55,145 bases of DNA from Pseudescherichia sp039594205 (GCA_039594205.1 JBCNNW010000018.1:1-55145), one strand, 5' to 3'. Positions 43,585 through 51,711 are shown, counted from the first letter of the stretch. Translations and numbers: made by a program. The notes: generated by a model not told the origin, from the sequence alone.

Positions 43585-44109
43585 ATGGCAATGAGTAACA
43601 GTGGGCAGAAATTTATCGCACGTAACCGTGCGCCACGCGTACAGATTGAGTATGACGTAGAGATTTACGGTGCGGAGCGCAAAATCCAGCTTCCCTTCGT
43701 AATGGGCGTGATGGCGGACCTGGCAGGTAAACCGGTTGAGAACCTGCCTGCGGTTGACGAGCGTAAGTTCATGGAGATCGACCTCGACAACTTCGATGAG
43801 CGTATGAAAGCCCTGAAGCCACGCGTGGCATTCCACGTGGACAACACGCTGACCGGCGACGGCAAGCTGAACGTCGATCTGACCTTTGAAAGCATGGAAG
43901 ATTTCCTGCCGGATGCGATTGCACGCAAGGTTGAGCCGCTCAACAAGCTGCTGGAGGCGCGCACGCAGCTCTCCAACCTGCTGACCTACATGGACGGTAA
44001 AAATGGTGCAGAAGAGCTGATCGCCAGGATCCTCCAGGATCCGACCCTGCTCAAATCCCTGAGCCAGATGCCAAAAAATGACGATAGCGTAAAAGGTAAC
44101 GAGGAGTAA
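43585..44109 (+). CDS. tssB: T6SS contractile sheath small subunit TssB (VipA)
   Basis: A 174-residue sheath protein. The family blocks KFIARNRAPRVQIEYDVEIY and LPFVMGVMADLAG (residues about 8-45), and the LNVDLTFESMEDFLPDAI block near 90, are present. The start at 43585 is chosen for its GGAGAG ribosome-binding site and family fit. Earlier in-frame TTG/ATG codons overlap that site. It is separated from tssC by three bases. Confidence 0.96.
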   Translation: MAMSNSGQKFIARNRAPRVQIEYDVEIYGAERKIQLPFVMGVMADLAGKPVENLPAVDERKFMEIDLDNFDERMKALKPRVAFHVDNTLTGDGKLNVDLTFESMEDFLPDAIARKVEPLNKLLEARTQLSNLLTYMDGKNGAEELIARILQDPTLLKSLSQMPKNDDSVKGNEE

Positions 44110-44112
44110 TCG

Positions 44113-45612
44113 ATGAGCAATCCTTCTCAACAACATGAGCAGCAGGCGGGGCAGGCGTTTAGCCAGGATGAGTTCAGCGCGCTGTTGAACAAAGAGTTCC
44201 GCCCGAAGACTGATCAGGCTCGTTCAGCCGTAGAGAGCGCGGTAAAAACCCTGGCGCAGCAGGCGCTGGAGAACACGGTTACCTTTTCTAACGACACCTA
44301 CCGTACCATCCAGAACCTGATCGCCGGTATCGACGAGCAGCTCTCCCGCCAGGTGAACCAGATTATCCACCACGACGAGTTCCAGAAGCTGGAGAGCGCG
44401 TGGCGTGGTCTGAGCTACCTGGTAAACAACTCCGAAACCGATGAGATGCTGAAGATTCGCTTTATGAGCATCTCCAAACAGGAGCTGGGCCGCACCCTCA
44501 AGCGCTATAAAGGGGTGGGCTGGGATCAGAGCCCCATCTTCAAAAAAGTCTATGAGCAGGAGTATGGCCAGTTCGGTGGCGAGCCGTTTGGCTGCATCGT
44601 GGGCGATTACTACTTTGACCACAGCCCGCAGGATGTGGAACTGCTGAGCGAGATGGCGCGCATTGGTGCTGCCGCGCACTGCCCGTTCATCACCGGTACT
44701 GCGCCAAGCGTAATGCAGATGGAGTCCTGGCAGGAGCTGGCAAATCCGCGCGATCTGACCAAGATTTTCCAGAACACCGAATACGCCGCCTGGCGTTCAC
44801 TGCGTGAATCCGAAGATGCGCGCTATCTGGGCATGGTGATGCCGCGCTTCCTGTCGCGCCTGCCTTATGGCATTCGTTCTAACCCGGTAGACAGCTTCGA
44901 TTTTGAAGAAGAGACCGACGGCGCGAACCATGACAGCTACTCATGGGCCAACGCCGCCTATGCGATGGCTGCCAATATCAACCGCTCCTTCAAAGAGTTC
45001 GGCTGGTGCACCTCCATCCGCGGCGTGGAATCAGGTGGGGCAGTAGAGAACCTGCCGTGCCACACCTTCCCGAGCGATGACGGCGGCGTGGACATGAAGT
45101 GCCCGACTGAGATCGCCATCAGCGATCGTCGTGAAGCCGAGCTGGCGAAGAACGGCTTTATGCCGCTGATCCACCGCAAGAACTCCGACTTCGCCGCCTT
45201 TATTGGTGCGCAGTCGTTGCAGAAGCCAGCGGAGTATCACGATCCTGACGCGACGGCTAACGCCCGTCTGGCGGCACGCCTGCCGTATCTGTTTGCCTGC
45301 TGCCGCTTCGCGCACTACCTGAAGTGCATCGTGCGCGACAAGATTGGTTCCTTCCGCGAGCGTGAAGAGATGGAGCGCTGGCTGAACGACTGGGTGATGA
45401 ACTACGTCGACGGCGACCCGGCTAACTCCTCCCAGGAGACCAAATCCCGCAAACCGCTGGCCGCAGCGGAAGTGCAGGTGCAGGAGATCGAAGACAACCC
45501 AGGCTACTACGCGGCGAAGTTCTTCCTGCGTCCGCACTACCAGCTGGAAGGTCTGACCGTTTCCCTACGTCTGGTGTCGAAGCTGCCGTCGCTGAAGAGC
45601 AACGAAGCGTAA
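44113..45612 (+). CDS. tssC: T6SS contractile sheath large subunit TssC (VipB)
   Basis: A 499-residue sheath subunit that forms the contractile tube with TssB. Diagnostic stretches are LESAWRGLSYLVNNSETDE near residue 95 and GCIVGDYYFDHSPQD near 160. The C-terminal NPGYYAAKFFLRPHYQLEGL handshake region is also present. Intact and of usual length. The effector/immunity zone starts directly after it. Confidence 0.97.
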   Translation: MSNPSQQHEQQAGQAFSQDEFSALLNKEFRPKTDQARSAVESAVKTLAQQALENTVTFSNDTYRTIQNLIAGIDEQLSRQVNQIIHHDEFQKLESAWRGLSYLVNNSETDEMLKIRFMSISKQELGRTLKRYKGVGWDQSPIFKKVYEQEYGQFGGEPFGCIVGDYYFDHSPQDVELLSEMARIGAAAHCPFITGTAPSVMQMESWQELANPRDLTKIFQNTEYAAWRSLRESEDARYLGMVMPRFLSRLPYGIRSNPVDSFDFEEETDGANHDSYSWANAAYAMAANINRSFKEFGWCTSIRGVESGGAVENLPCHTFPSDDGGVDMKCPTEIAISDRREAELAKNGFMPLIHRKNSDFAAFIGAQSLQKPAEYHDPDATANARLAARLPYLFACCRFAHYLKCIVRDKIGSFREREEMERWLNDWVMNYVDGDPANSSQETKSRKPLAAAEVQVQEIEDNPGYYAAKFFLRPHYQLEGLTVSLRLVSKLPSLKSNEA

Positions 45613-45622
45613 TAGTTGAAAA

Positions 45623-45645
45623 GCCGGGTTTTAGATCAACCCGGC
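45623..45645. other. Hairpin between tssC and tae4
   Basis: GCCGGGTT and AACCCGGC form a perfect 8-bp stem around a seven-base loop, directly between the tssC stop and the tae4 ribosome-binding site. No T-run follows, so it is more likely an attenuating or mRNA-protecting hairpin than a strong terminator. It would set the effector genes at a lower level than the sheath genes. Confidence 0.6.
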
Positions 45646-45663
45646 CATTCCTGGGAGCAAATT

Positions 45664-46170
45664 ATGAGTACAAGACCATCGTTTGTTGCTGCGTGGAGCG
45701 CTGCAAAAAGTATTTATGATGCCAATGATTCAATTGGCAAAGTAAAAGAGGTTATAGGCGGTAAAGTTAAGCATAACTTTGAAATACCTGAACAGCAGGG
45801 TGGCTGGTCAAATAGTTGTGCGGTTCGTATGAGCTATGTCTTAAATTATACGGGACACCCTGTTCCGCGTATCGCTGGTCTGACTGTCTCTGGAGCCGAT
45901 AACAAATGGTATTTTTTCCGGGTTAAAGACGTCATTGCCTGGCTAACAAGGCAGTGGGGTAAGCCAGACATGATAGTGAGTTACCCCTCGCTTCCTGTGC
46001 AACAGTTGACCAATAAAAAAGGTGTCATTTTATTTGAAGTTCAGGGCTGGAGTGATGCAGCAGGGCATGCAACATTTTGGGATGGGTTGACTTGTTCAGA
46101 TCATTGTTACTTTAACGACCCACATAGCAATTACACAACAACCAAAGCAAATTTTTGGGAGTTACCATGA
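45664..46170 (+). CDS. tae4: T6SS amidase effector Tae4
   Basis: A 168-residue peptidoglycan amidase of the Tae4 family, which cuts the D-Glu/mDAP bond of wall peptides in target cells. The catalytic cysteine is Cys52 in WSNSCAVRMSYVLN, the histidine is His135 in AGHATFWDG, and Asp140 follows. No signal peptide is present, as expected for T6SS delivery. The start at 45664 has a CTGGGAGC ribosome-binding site; an upstream extension would overlap the hairpin. Its stop overlaps the tai4 start (ATGA). Confidence 0.93.
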   Translation: MSTRPSFVAAWSAAKSIYDANDSIGKVKEVIGGKVKHNFEIPEQQGGWSNSCAVRMSYVLNYTGHPVPRIAGLTVSGADNKWYFFRVKDVIAWLTRQWGKPDMIVSYPSLPVQQLTNKKGVILFEVQGWSDAAGHATFWDGLTCSDHCYFNDPHSNYTTTKANFWELP

Positions 46171-46592
46171 AAAGTGTGCTTTTAGGCCTTGTTCTGTTTG
46201 CTACTGCAATGACAGCAAATGCGACTGATGATCCTGTTCTGTTTATAAAGAAAATGCCGTATAAGCAAGTTGTAAAAGACATGGTTTTGTCACGCTGTCT
46301 TGCGCAAGTTGCAGATGATAAAAGTCAATTCTCTCTGGACGCCGCACGCAGCGGTAATGCATTGCTGGAGTGGGTGCCTTTCGATATTGAAAATGGCAAT
46401 GATAAGGTCAATGCTCTTATCGATAAATATAAAGGTTTTACTAACGGTTTTCATTCTGAAAGAAAACCTGCGATACAAGGCGTAACCCTAAACTGCTTAC
46501 GGCTGTACCATAGCGATGAGCTTGATAAGTTAACTTCGCAAGTGATAATCGGCGAACCGGATCACACCTGGCTTGATGATAATCCACAATAG
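46167..46592 (+). CDS. tai4: Tae4-specific immunity protein Tai4
   Basis: A 141-residue periplasmic immunity protein. The signal peptide covers about residues 1-19 (ends TANA). Two conserved cysteines lie in LSRCLAQV and LNCLRLYHS, as in the Tai4 family. Translation is coupled to tae4 by a four-base overlap, which supports the pair. It should protect the producing cell against its own and sister-cell Tae4. Confidence 0.9.
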   Translation: MKSVLLGLVLFATAMTANATDDPVLFIKKMPYKQVVKDMVLSRCLAQVADDKSQFSLDAARSGNALLEWVPFDIENGNDKVNALIDKYKGFTNGFHSERKPAIQGVTLNCLRLYHSDELDKLTSQVIIGEPDHTWLDDNPQ

Positions 46593-46633
46593 TAAGTTTT
46601 AACATTCTCTTGTTTTATAAGGATGAACAGGCT

Positions 46634-47044
46634 ATGTCGCTAAAAAGTTTGCGCGCTGCGCTATTAGTTCTGCTTAGCCTTAGTGGAACAGCGTGGTCCG
46701 TATCGGAACCGCAACCGGCAGATGATACCGCTAACGTTTTGCGTGATACGGCTTTGCTTTCCCGAAATGATGTCAATCTAAGCGGTGAGCACTTTCTCAA
46801 TGCCTGGCTATCGAAGACTAATGAGCGTGAGCGCATCAAAGCGAACATGTATTTGCTGGGCGTAATGGATGCCACGGAAGGTAAAATATGGTGCAGTTAT
46901 AAAATGGCTTTACCAGGATCTTTACGCGAGGGAGTATTCAACTATATGGTCAAATTGACCCCCGAGCGCAAGAAAGAGCGAGCTTCTGTTCTTATCACTG
47001 AGGCGTTAGCAAAAGATCTTTCCTGTAATGAGATTAAAGGCTAA
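46634..47044 (+). CDS. Rap1a/Tai-family immunity protein
   Basis: A 136-residue secreted protein with a signal peptide (residues 1-22, ending AWS). The mature part has the Rap1a-type pattern, YLLGVMDATEGKIWCSYK near residue 75 and a C-terminal cysteine in DLSCNEIK. In Serratia, Rap1a neutralises the Tae4-family effector Ssp1, whose genes also lie beside hcp. The start at 46634 follows the signal peptide pattern; the upstream in-frame extension is unlikely. It probably adds a second kind of protection next to Tai4 or serves against a foreign effector. Confidence 0.82.
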   Translation: MSLKSLRAALLVLLSLSGTAWSVSEPQPADDTANVLRDTALLSRNDVNLSGEHFLNAWLSKTNERERIKANMYLLGVMDATEGKIWCSYKMALPGSLREGVFNYMVKLTPERKKERASVLITEALAKDLSCNEIKG

Positions 47045-47146
47045 CGAAATCGCACTTTGAATAATTAAAGGAAAACTCTTACTCGCTGAATGAGACATGT
47101 TATGAATTCGCTTTACATGATTAACGCATTTATGTGTTCCATAAAA

Positions 47147-47186
47147 TTCACTAAAATCATTTGCAAAAAGAAGTGGTTTTAGTGAA
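47147..47186. repeat. Ten-base-pair inverted repeat
   Basis: TTCACTAAAA (47147-47156) and TTTTAGTGAA (47177-47186) are perfect inverted copies separated by 20 bases. No T-run follows. It could be a protein-binding site or a hairpin at the end of the effector transcript. Confidence 0.6.
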
Positions 47187-47260
47187 TGTGGGTGGGAGTT
47201 GTGAGTGCATAAAAAATCGTCACATACTTAGCCGTTTATGCGCTTCTGCTTATTTCGGCC

Positions 47261-47416
47261 ATGCTTCTATTCACAGTAGGGGGCTATTACTTTTTTGTCT
47301 TTACGTGGGACGATAGCACTATAAAGCAAGCGGTCAACGCACTAATTTTGGTAGTGTCATTATTTGCATCGGTCGCAGTATATTATGTGGCGGAAAAGTT
47401 AAAATCACGAATTTAA
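47261..47416 (+). CDS. Possible small membrane protein or fragment
   Basis: An open frame of 51 codons from the ATG, with hydrophobic stretches LLFTVGGYYFFVFT and ALILVVSLFASVAVYY and a basic end EKLKSRI. The open frame extends 17 codons upstream without another ATG but with continuing hydrophobic sequence (YLAVYALLLISAM). The true start may therefore be non-standard, or the gene may be a truncated membrane immunity protein. No ribosome-binding site is obvious. Confidence 0.35.
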   Translation: MLLFTVGGYYFFVFTWDDSTIKQAVNALILVVSLFASVAVYYVAEKLKSRI

Positions 47417-47643
47417 GTGTTGCTCGATTTTGCAATATTACTCGTTCGCGTAATAGTGCGCGAATGAATCAGATTTAGAGGGGGAGCTATTGCTACCGCT
47501 CTGGATGATCTGAACGCTTTAACAACGTTCAGGCTAGAGGCAGAGGTAAAATATGGACGGTTTTATTCAGCCCCATGCTTTCCTGTTTGCCATATAAGTG
47601 CTTTTTTGAAAGCAATAATTTTCAATCACGAAGAGTAGATACT

Positions 47644-48126
47644 ATGGCTATTGATATGTTCCTGAAGGTCGAAGGTGTTACAGGTGAATCGAAAGATTCG
47701 AATCACACTGGTTGGACTGATATTATTTCCTTTACTTGGGGAGCGTCCCAACCGGGTAACATGAGCGTTGGCGGCGGCGGCGGTGCTGGTAAAGTTAACT
47801 TCAACGACCTGCACGTTAATGCGCTGATCGACAAATCAACGACTGCTATCCTGAAGCACTGCGCCAGCGGTAAACACCTGACTAAAGTTGAACTTTCTAT
47901 CTGCAAAGCAGGTGGTCAGCAGGTGGAATACGGTCGTATTACTCTGGAAGACGTGCTGGTAACGTCCGTTCAGTATACTGGTTCCGATAATGGCGATCTG
48001 GTAGGTATTGCTTACGCATTCCAGGCTGCAAAAGTGAAACAGCAGTACTGGGAACAGACCTCTGCTGGCGGTAAAGGAGCTGAAAGCAGCTCTGGCTGGA
48101 ACATCAAAGAAAACAAAGAAGCGTAA
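47644..48126 (+). CDS. hcp: T6SS tube protein Hcp
   Basis: A 160-residue Hcp that forms the stacked hexameric tube expelled by the T6SS and carries small effectors in its lumen. MAIDMFLKVEGVTGESKDSN, FTWGASQPGN and AYAFQAAKVKQQYWEQT are typical. The start at 47644 is the family start; the longer in-frame version adds 23 unrelated residues. It has its own upstream region and a strong terminator, consistent with separate, high expression. Confidence 0.97.
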   Translation: MAIDMFLKVEGVTGESKDSNHTGWTDIISFTWGASQPGNMSVGGGGGAGKVNFNDLHVNALIDKSTTAILKHCASGKHLTKVELSICKAGGQQVEYGRITLEDVLVTSVQYTGSDNGDLVGIAYAFQAAKVKQQYWEQTSAGGKGAESSSGWNIKENKEA

Positions 48127-48130
48127 TAGC

Positions 48131-48156
48131 AGTGAGCCCGCAAGGGCTCACTTTAT
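48131..48156 (+). terminator. Terminator downstream of hcp
   Basis: AGTGAGCCC and GGGCTCACT form a perfect 9-bp stem around GCAA, followed by TTATCTTTAT. It lies a few bases after the hcp stop and may allow partial read-through into the next immunity gene. Confidence 0.8.
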
Positions 48157-48174
48157 CTTTATCGAGGCATCAGG

Positions 48175-48540
48175 ATGGCAGATAAATGGCGTTTGGTCGT
48201 TTTGGTTTGTTTTTTGCTATCTTCACAAGCGATTGGCCGTGTGGGATACAGTCCCGAAGAGTACCTCAAAAACTATGCTCTAAGCACATGCCTTGCTCAG
48301 GGTTATCAGGCTGAAGAAGTAAAAAAGGATGCTTCTGCTGCTGCCAGGGGATACGTTGAGTTTGGTGATTACTCACTGGCAGCACATACTGCCGTAGAAA
48401 AATTGGGCAAAACCTTCCTTGCTAAGACATATGGAAGCCAGGCGGGATTGCCGATGACCATGGCGAAGTGTATCGATTTTTATCATAGCCGAGAGTTAGC
48501 CGCTCTTATTAGAAAGCATAAAGCTAAAAAAGATAATTGA
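48175..48540 (+). CDS. Tai4-family orphan immunity protein
   Basis: A 121-residue protein with an N-terminal signal sequence (residues about 5-21). Two cysteines lie in ALSTCLAQGY and MAKCIDFYHS, the same pattern as Tai4. DASAAARGYVEFGDY and AVEKLGKTFLAKTYGSQ in the middle fit the family. No Tae4-type effector gene is adjacent, so it is an orphan, probably kept for protection against amidases of competing strains. It is located as the rap2 genes are in Serratia, next to hcp. Confidence 0.82.
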   Translation: MADKWRLVVLVCFLLSSQAIGRVGYSPEEYLKNYALSTCLAQGYQAEEVKKDASAAARGYVEFGDYSLAAHTAVEKLGKTFLAKTYGSQAGLPMTMAKCIDFYHSRELAALIRKHKAKKDN

Positions 48541-48660
48541 GCTTCTAAGTAAATGCTTAAATGAATCGTAAAAATTATTATTAAAGCGGTTGCATTCAAT
48601 AGGTGATTCATAGGAATGCCAGTCGCAAGTGGTCTTTTAACGTTAAAAGCGATGTTTTAT

Positions 48661-49062
48661 ATGAGAAAGTGTTTACTGTCTTTTGCGGTTGCTTTTATCA
48701 GTAGTGGTTGCATCTCGCACCCTGCGCAATATCAACCGCTATTGGTAACGCTAAAAGACAACGAGCCATGCTTCAGTATTACCCCTGGTTTGGTTTTTGA
48801 TACGTCTTTAAGCAGCTATACACCAACGGTTATGAAACGAGAGGGAGCGGAGTGGAAAACCATTTCTGAACCTGCTACCTATTCACCTGTTGTCAGGTTA
48901 GATGCCCATGATTGCCATCAATGGAACGGTATTGAGTGGGAGGCTGGTGAATACGATGTAGCCCTTAAGGTTACGGATGGGAATGAGGCGGTACGTTATG
49001 CTGCTCACTTCAACCTGCGAAAAAGTGCGAAAGGTGAACTAAGTATTTTTAGGATTGAGTAA
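48661..49062 (+). CDS. Putative T6SS immunity lipoprotein
   Basis: A 133-residue predicted periplasmic lipoprotein: MRKCLLSFAVAFISSGCIS places the lipidated cysteine at residue 17. The mature protein is mostly beta, with CFSIT and DCHQW cysteines. I recall lipoproteins of this type annotated as candidate T6SS immunity proteins, and the position among Tai4-family genes agrees. The start at 48661 is preferred because it gives a normal signal peptide; upstream in-frame ATGs would add 3 to 15 residues. No matching effector is visible nearby. Confidence 0.6.
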   Translation: MRKCLLSFAVAFISSGCISHPAQYQPLLVTLKDNEPCFSITPGLVFDTSLSSYTPTVMKREGAEWKTISEPATYSPVVRLDAHDCHQWNGIEWEAGEYDVALKVTDGNEAVRYAAHFNLRKSAKGELSIFRIE

Positions 49063-49197
49063 ATGCAAAGCATAAATGTACTAACTTAGTACCCAAATAA
49101 GGTTATTTTTAGAGTAAGCTTATTTGAATGCTAAATTGGTTGTTTAAAGGGTTTTTTATTAACTAAGTTTCTTGCTATACCATACCATGGAGCCTAA

Positions 49198-49521
49198 ATG
49201 AAAACTTTGTTAGCGTTTCTCCTGGTAATGACCTCGTCTGTCGTTTCTGCGCAAACGCTGCCGGAAGTAAATGGCTTTTCTCAGCAGCAAATTTTTAGTA
49301 ACTGGGTGCAAAATCGCTGCATTGGCAAAATTGCTGATGGTGAATCTTTAAAGAACGATGCTAAGGTCAGCGCATCTGCGTGGCTTGAAGCCAGTAACGT
49401 GTCCGCTGAGTTATTCGAAGAGGCAGACAAAGCCATCGATAATCAGCTTAAAGAAAAGATCGGCGGCTCACTTCCGGGTGAGTATCAAATTTTAAAATGT
49501 ACGCTTATCGCTTATCGCTAA
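49198..49521 (+). CDS. Tai4-family orphan immunity protein, short form
   Basis: A 107-residue protein with a signal peptide (ends VSAQ). It has the Tai4 pattern of cysteines in QNRCIGKI and ILKCTLIAYR, with KNDAKVSASAWLEASN between them. It ends eight residues after the second cysteine start, earlier than the other two members in this window, so the last helix is missing. That may be a natural variant or mild decay. It stands alone with 305 bp to the next gene. Confidence 0.75.
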   Translation: MKTLLAFLLVMTSSVVSAQTLPEVNGFSQQQIFSNWVQNRCIGKIADGESLKNDAKVSASAWLEASNVSAELFEEADKAIDNQLKEKIGGSLPGEYQILKCTLIAYR

Positions 49522-49577
49522 TAGCGAAGCTATTAATAACATCTACGGTAAAGGCACCGGGTAGTTCTTGTAAGATT

Positions 49578-50615
49578 AAATAGTACAACCCGTAATAGCA
49601 TGGATAGCACAAATACATTACAGAGAATGACAGGTTCGCAGTAGAATCATTTTTACAGACCGTATTTTGAAATCGTTTGCAATGCTATGTCTGGTTAACA
49701 GATGTTCCTTTAACAGGCTTATCTAATTTCAAAATCATTTTTAGTAAAAATGAGAAGTCATCTTCTCATATCGCTTTAAAACAGCGGGCAGAGGTTGCTG
49801 TTAAAGCGATTTAACAGGGATTAAAGATGAGAACACAATCTACTGTAGCCCCCGGATACTGCGTGGTACAGCAGCCGGGAACCTTAGATCTCCAGGCGCG
49901 CTTACTGTTTAACAATCCGAATAGCGAAGCGGCCCGTTATTTTATGCATCTCAACAGGGATATGCGCTGGACCAGGCCCGGACAGATCCTGATAGTCGCC
50001 GACCCGGCGAATCAGAATCAGGTGTATCAGCTTAATCATATAATTATGGCGAAGCAAAAAGTGAACGCAGCCCTGGCAACGACGGATGACAATGTAGCGG
50101 CATTCCTGAACAAGCACTATCAGCACATTGCGGCGTTGACCTCCCTGGGAGAGAAGGTTGTCGGAACGGCAGGAGAGGCGGGGGAAAGATATTTTCACCA
50201 GATTGAGTCGATTCTGGTCAAAATAGAGCAGACCTACCAGAACCAGTTTCGTACGCAGGGCACGCTGATTGGCCAGCAGTTTTATACGGAGCGAAACGCG
50301 CTGTTCGCCCAGCTTAAGCCGCTGCTAAATAGCCTCGGCCGTCTGTCGTTAAACATAGACCGTTACGACAGCATCAAAAGAGCACTTGGCTTGTCCACTC
50401 GCTCAATTATTCATGAGTGGAGTACGGTTGGGGTTGGCACCATCCCCGGATACGCCAGCTACATAATCCGGTCAGCAAAAGCAGCGAGCTTTATGAAAGC
50501 CGGCGGATGGGTGGCGTTAGGCCTCTCGTTTATGAATACCACTAACGATGTGTACCATGCGTGTACTACCGGGCGCGAGAATGAGTGTGCGAAAGTTGCG
50601 GTAAAAAAATACAGT
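49578..50615 (+). repeat. Direct repeat copy A: control region and shared N-terminal part of effector 1
   Basis: This 1.04-kb segment and 51855-52891 are nearly identical. It starts near TAAATAGTACA, continues through a 250-bp upstream region with two hairpins and covers codons 1-263 of the effector gene. Identity ends abruptly after the KKYS codons, where the tip-coding sequence begins and AT content rises. Confidence 0.92.
49750..49808 (+). promoter_or_regulatory. Tandem hairpins upstream of effector 1
   Basis: First hairpin: ATGAGAAG (49750-49757), loop TCAT, CTTCTCAT. Second: CGCTTTAAAACAGC (49772-49785) with GCTGTTAAAGCG (49797-49808), bulging two A residues. The second ends 18 bases before the ATG and just before the AGGGA ribosome-binding site. 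Both recur upstream of effector 2 (52026-52084) with the stems unchanged and the first loop altered to TCGT. In copy 2 the ribosome-binding site is AGAGA. They may act as an attenuator or translational control element. Confidence 0.6.
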
Positions 50616-50840
50616 ATTTTTGGTGGTGGTACGGCTGGTAGCTTAATAGCTGGTGGGTTTGCTACAATGGCGGCTGATCCGATATGTCTTGCTCTTGGTA
50701 TACCTACTGGTGGCATAGGGACCGTTGCTTGCGGTTTTGGAGTTGGGTTGATATTTACAGCAGGGGGCTCTTGGCAGGGGAATTCTGCAGGTATTGAGAT
50801 AGGTAACAAATTAAATTCATTATTTTTTAGTAGTAATTAA
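49827..50840 (+). CDS. Putative pore-forming T6SS effector 1 (modular, glycine-zipper tip A)
   Basis: A 337-residue protein of unrecognised family. Residues about 8-60 (APGYCVVQQPGTLDLQ to RPGQILIVADP) resemble a LysM-type module. Residues 85-200 look helical. Residues 197-250 contain small-residue hydrophobic stretches. The tip, residues 264-337, is glycine-rich and hydrophobic (FGGGTAGSLIAGG, CLALGIPTGGIGTVACG) with two cysteines 14 apart. No signal peptide. A small membrane-protein gene follows after one base. Inferred role: T6SS-delivered membrane toxin, comparable in concept to Tse4 or Ssp6. Family and mechanism are unproven. Confidence 0.6.
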   Translation: MRTQSTVAPGYCVVQQPGTLDLQARLLFNNPNSEAARYFMHLNRDMRWTRPGQILIVADPANQNQVYQLNHIIMAKQKVNAALATTDDNVAAFLNKHYQHIAALTSLGEKVVGTAGEAGERYFHQIESILVKIEQTYQNQFRTQGTLIGQQFYTERNALFAQLKPLLNSLGRLSLNIDRYDSIKRALGLSTRSIIHEWSTVGVGTIPGYASYIIRSAKAASFMKAGGWVALGLSFMNTTNDVYHACTTGRENECAKVAVKKYSIFGGGTAGSLIAGGFATMAADPICLALGIPTGGIGTVACGFGVGLIFTAGGSWQGNSAGIEIGNKLNSLFFSSN

Positions 50841-50841
50841 A

Positions 50842-51252
50842 ATGATGATAGACATTATTGAGCTAACCTTCTTATTAATAATGGTATCAAGTTGGATATA
50901 TACGCTTATAGTATATTATGTATATTATCGAAAATATAGAGCCGAACTTGCAGGTGTTTTTCAACTATTAATCGATCATTCGATTATTCACTTTGAAGAT
51001 TACTATTTTTATGAACAGTTAGGTGTGCCAGGGTTTGGATATCGCGTATCGATTATCTCTATGATTCTAAAAGGTAAGCGCATTCCGATTGATAATAAAA
51101 GGTGGATAGAGCCAGAGGCGGGTGACTTAATAAGAAAGTACTATGATCTTTCATGGATACGCGGTTTCTATAGAAATGGCTACCTTATGGGGCTAGGTCT
51201 GGGGGTTGGTTTTATTTATGCTTTACTTGATAAGATTGGTTTTTTATCTTAA
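50842..51252 (+). CDS. Putative membrane immunity protein A1
   Basis: A 136-residue protein with an N-terminal transmembrane helix (residues about 5-27), a cytosolic middle and a C-terminal helix (about 112-130). The middle holds the family block EDYYFYEQLGVPGFGYRVS, KGKRIPIDNKRWIEPEAGD and DLSWIRGFY. It starts one base after the effector 1 stop, so it is likely the cognate immunity protein. AT-rich, unlike the T6SS core. The copy at 54236-54646 is about 80% identical. Confidence 0.65.
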   Translation: MMIDIIELTFLLIMVSSWIYTLIVYYVYYRKYRAELAGVFQLLIDHSIIHFEDYYFYEQLGVPGFGYRVSIISMILKGKRIPIDNKRWIEPEAGDLIRKYYDLSWIRGFYRNGYLMGLGLGVGFIYALLDKIGFLS

Positions 51253-51711
51253 ATGATGGTTTTTAGTGCAGCTATAACAATATTTAAAATATCATTAAGC
51301 GCAACTAAATTGACAGTAGATATCATTTTAGTGTCCTTAGCTTATAGCGCTTTAATTGGCATAGCCATTACGGCTTATTTTTATAATAGATTCTACAAAA
51401 AATATAACACTCAACTGAAAGAAGCATTTAGGCTTCTTCAGCAAAAATCACTAATAACATTAGAAGATTATTACTTTTATGAACAGTTGGGGATGTACGG
51501 TTTTGGGTTTCGAGTTTCGCTGATAAAAATAATCATGAAAGGAAAAGCATTTCAACTTGAAAAGAACCGTTGGGTTACGCCAGAGGCTAAGCAAGTATTG
51601 GTAGAGAATTTTGACTGGTTGTGGGTCAAAGATTTTTACAGATTGATAAACTGTATAATGGGGCTGGGTCTGGTATTTTTTGTGGCGGGCTTGATTATAA
51701 AATACAGGTAG
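51253..51711 (+). CDS. Putative membrane immunity protein A2
   Basis: A 152-residue paralogue directly abutting A1 (ATG right after its TAA). Hydrophobic segments are at about residues 22-42 and 132-149. It shares EDYYFYEQLGMYGFGFRVS, MKGKAFQLEKNRWVTPEA and WVKDFYRL with A1 but is otherwise diverged. It may protect against a related tip or extend the range of A1. Very AT-rich. Confidence 0.6.
   Translation: MMVFSAAITIFKISLSATKLTVDIILVSLAYSALIGIAITAYFYNRFYKKYNTQLKEAFRLLQQKSLITLEDYYFYEQLGMYGFGFRVSLIKIIMKGKAFQLEKNRWVTPEAKQVLVENFDWLWVKDFYRLINCIMGLGLVFFVAGLIIKYR

Larger units (their letters stand above)
47045..47643. other. Intergenic region upstream of hcp
   Basis: About 600 bp between the Rap1a-like gene and hcp. 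It contains a 10-bp inverted repeat (47147-47186), a possible small two-helix membrane ORF (47261-47416) and about 230 bp of further AT-rich sequence before hcp, which must include the hcp promoter. The in-frame codons before the hcp ATG do not look like coding sequence. Confidence 0.6.
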
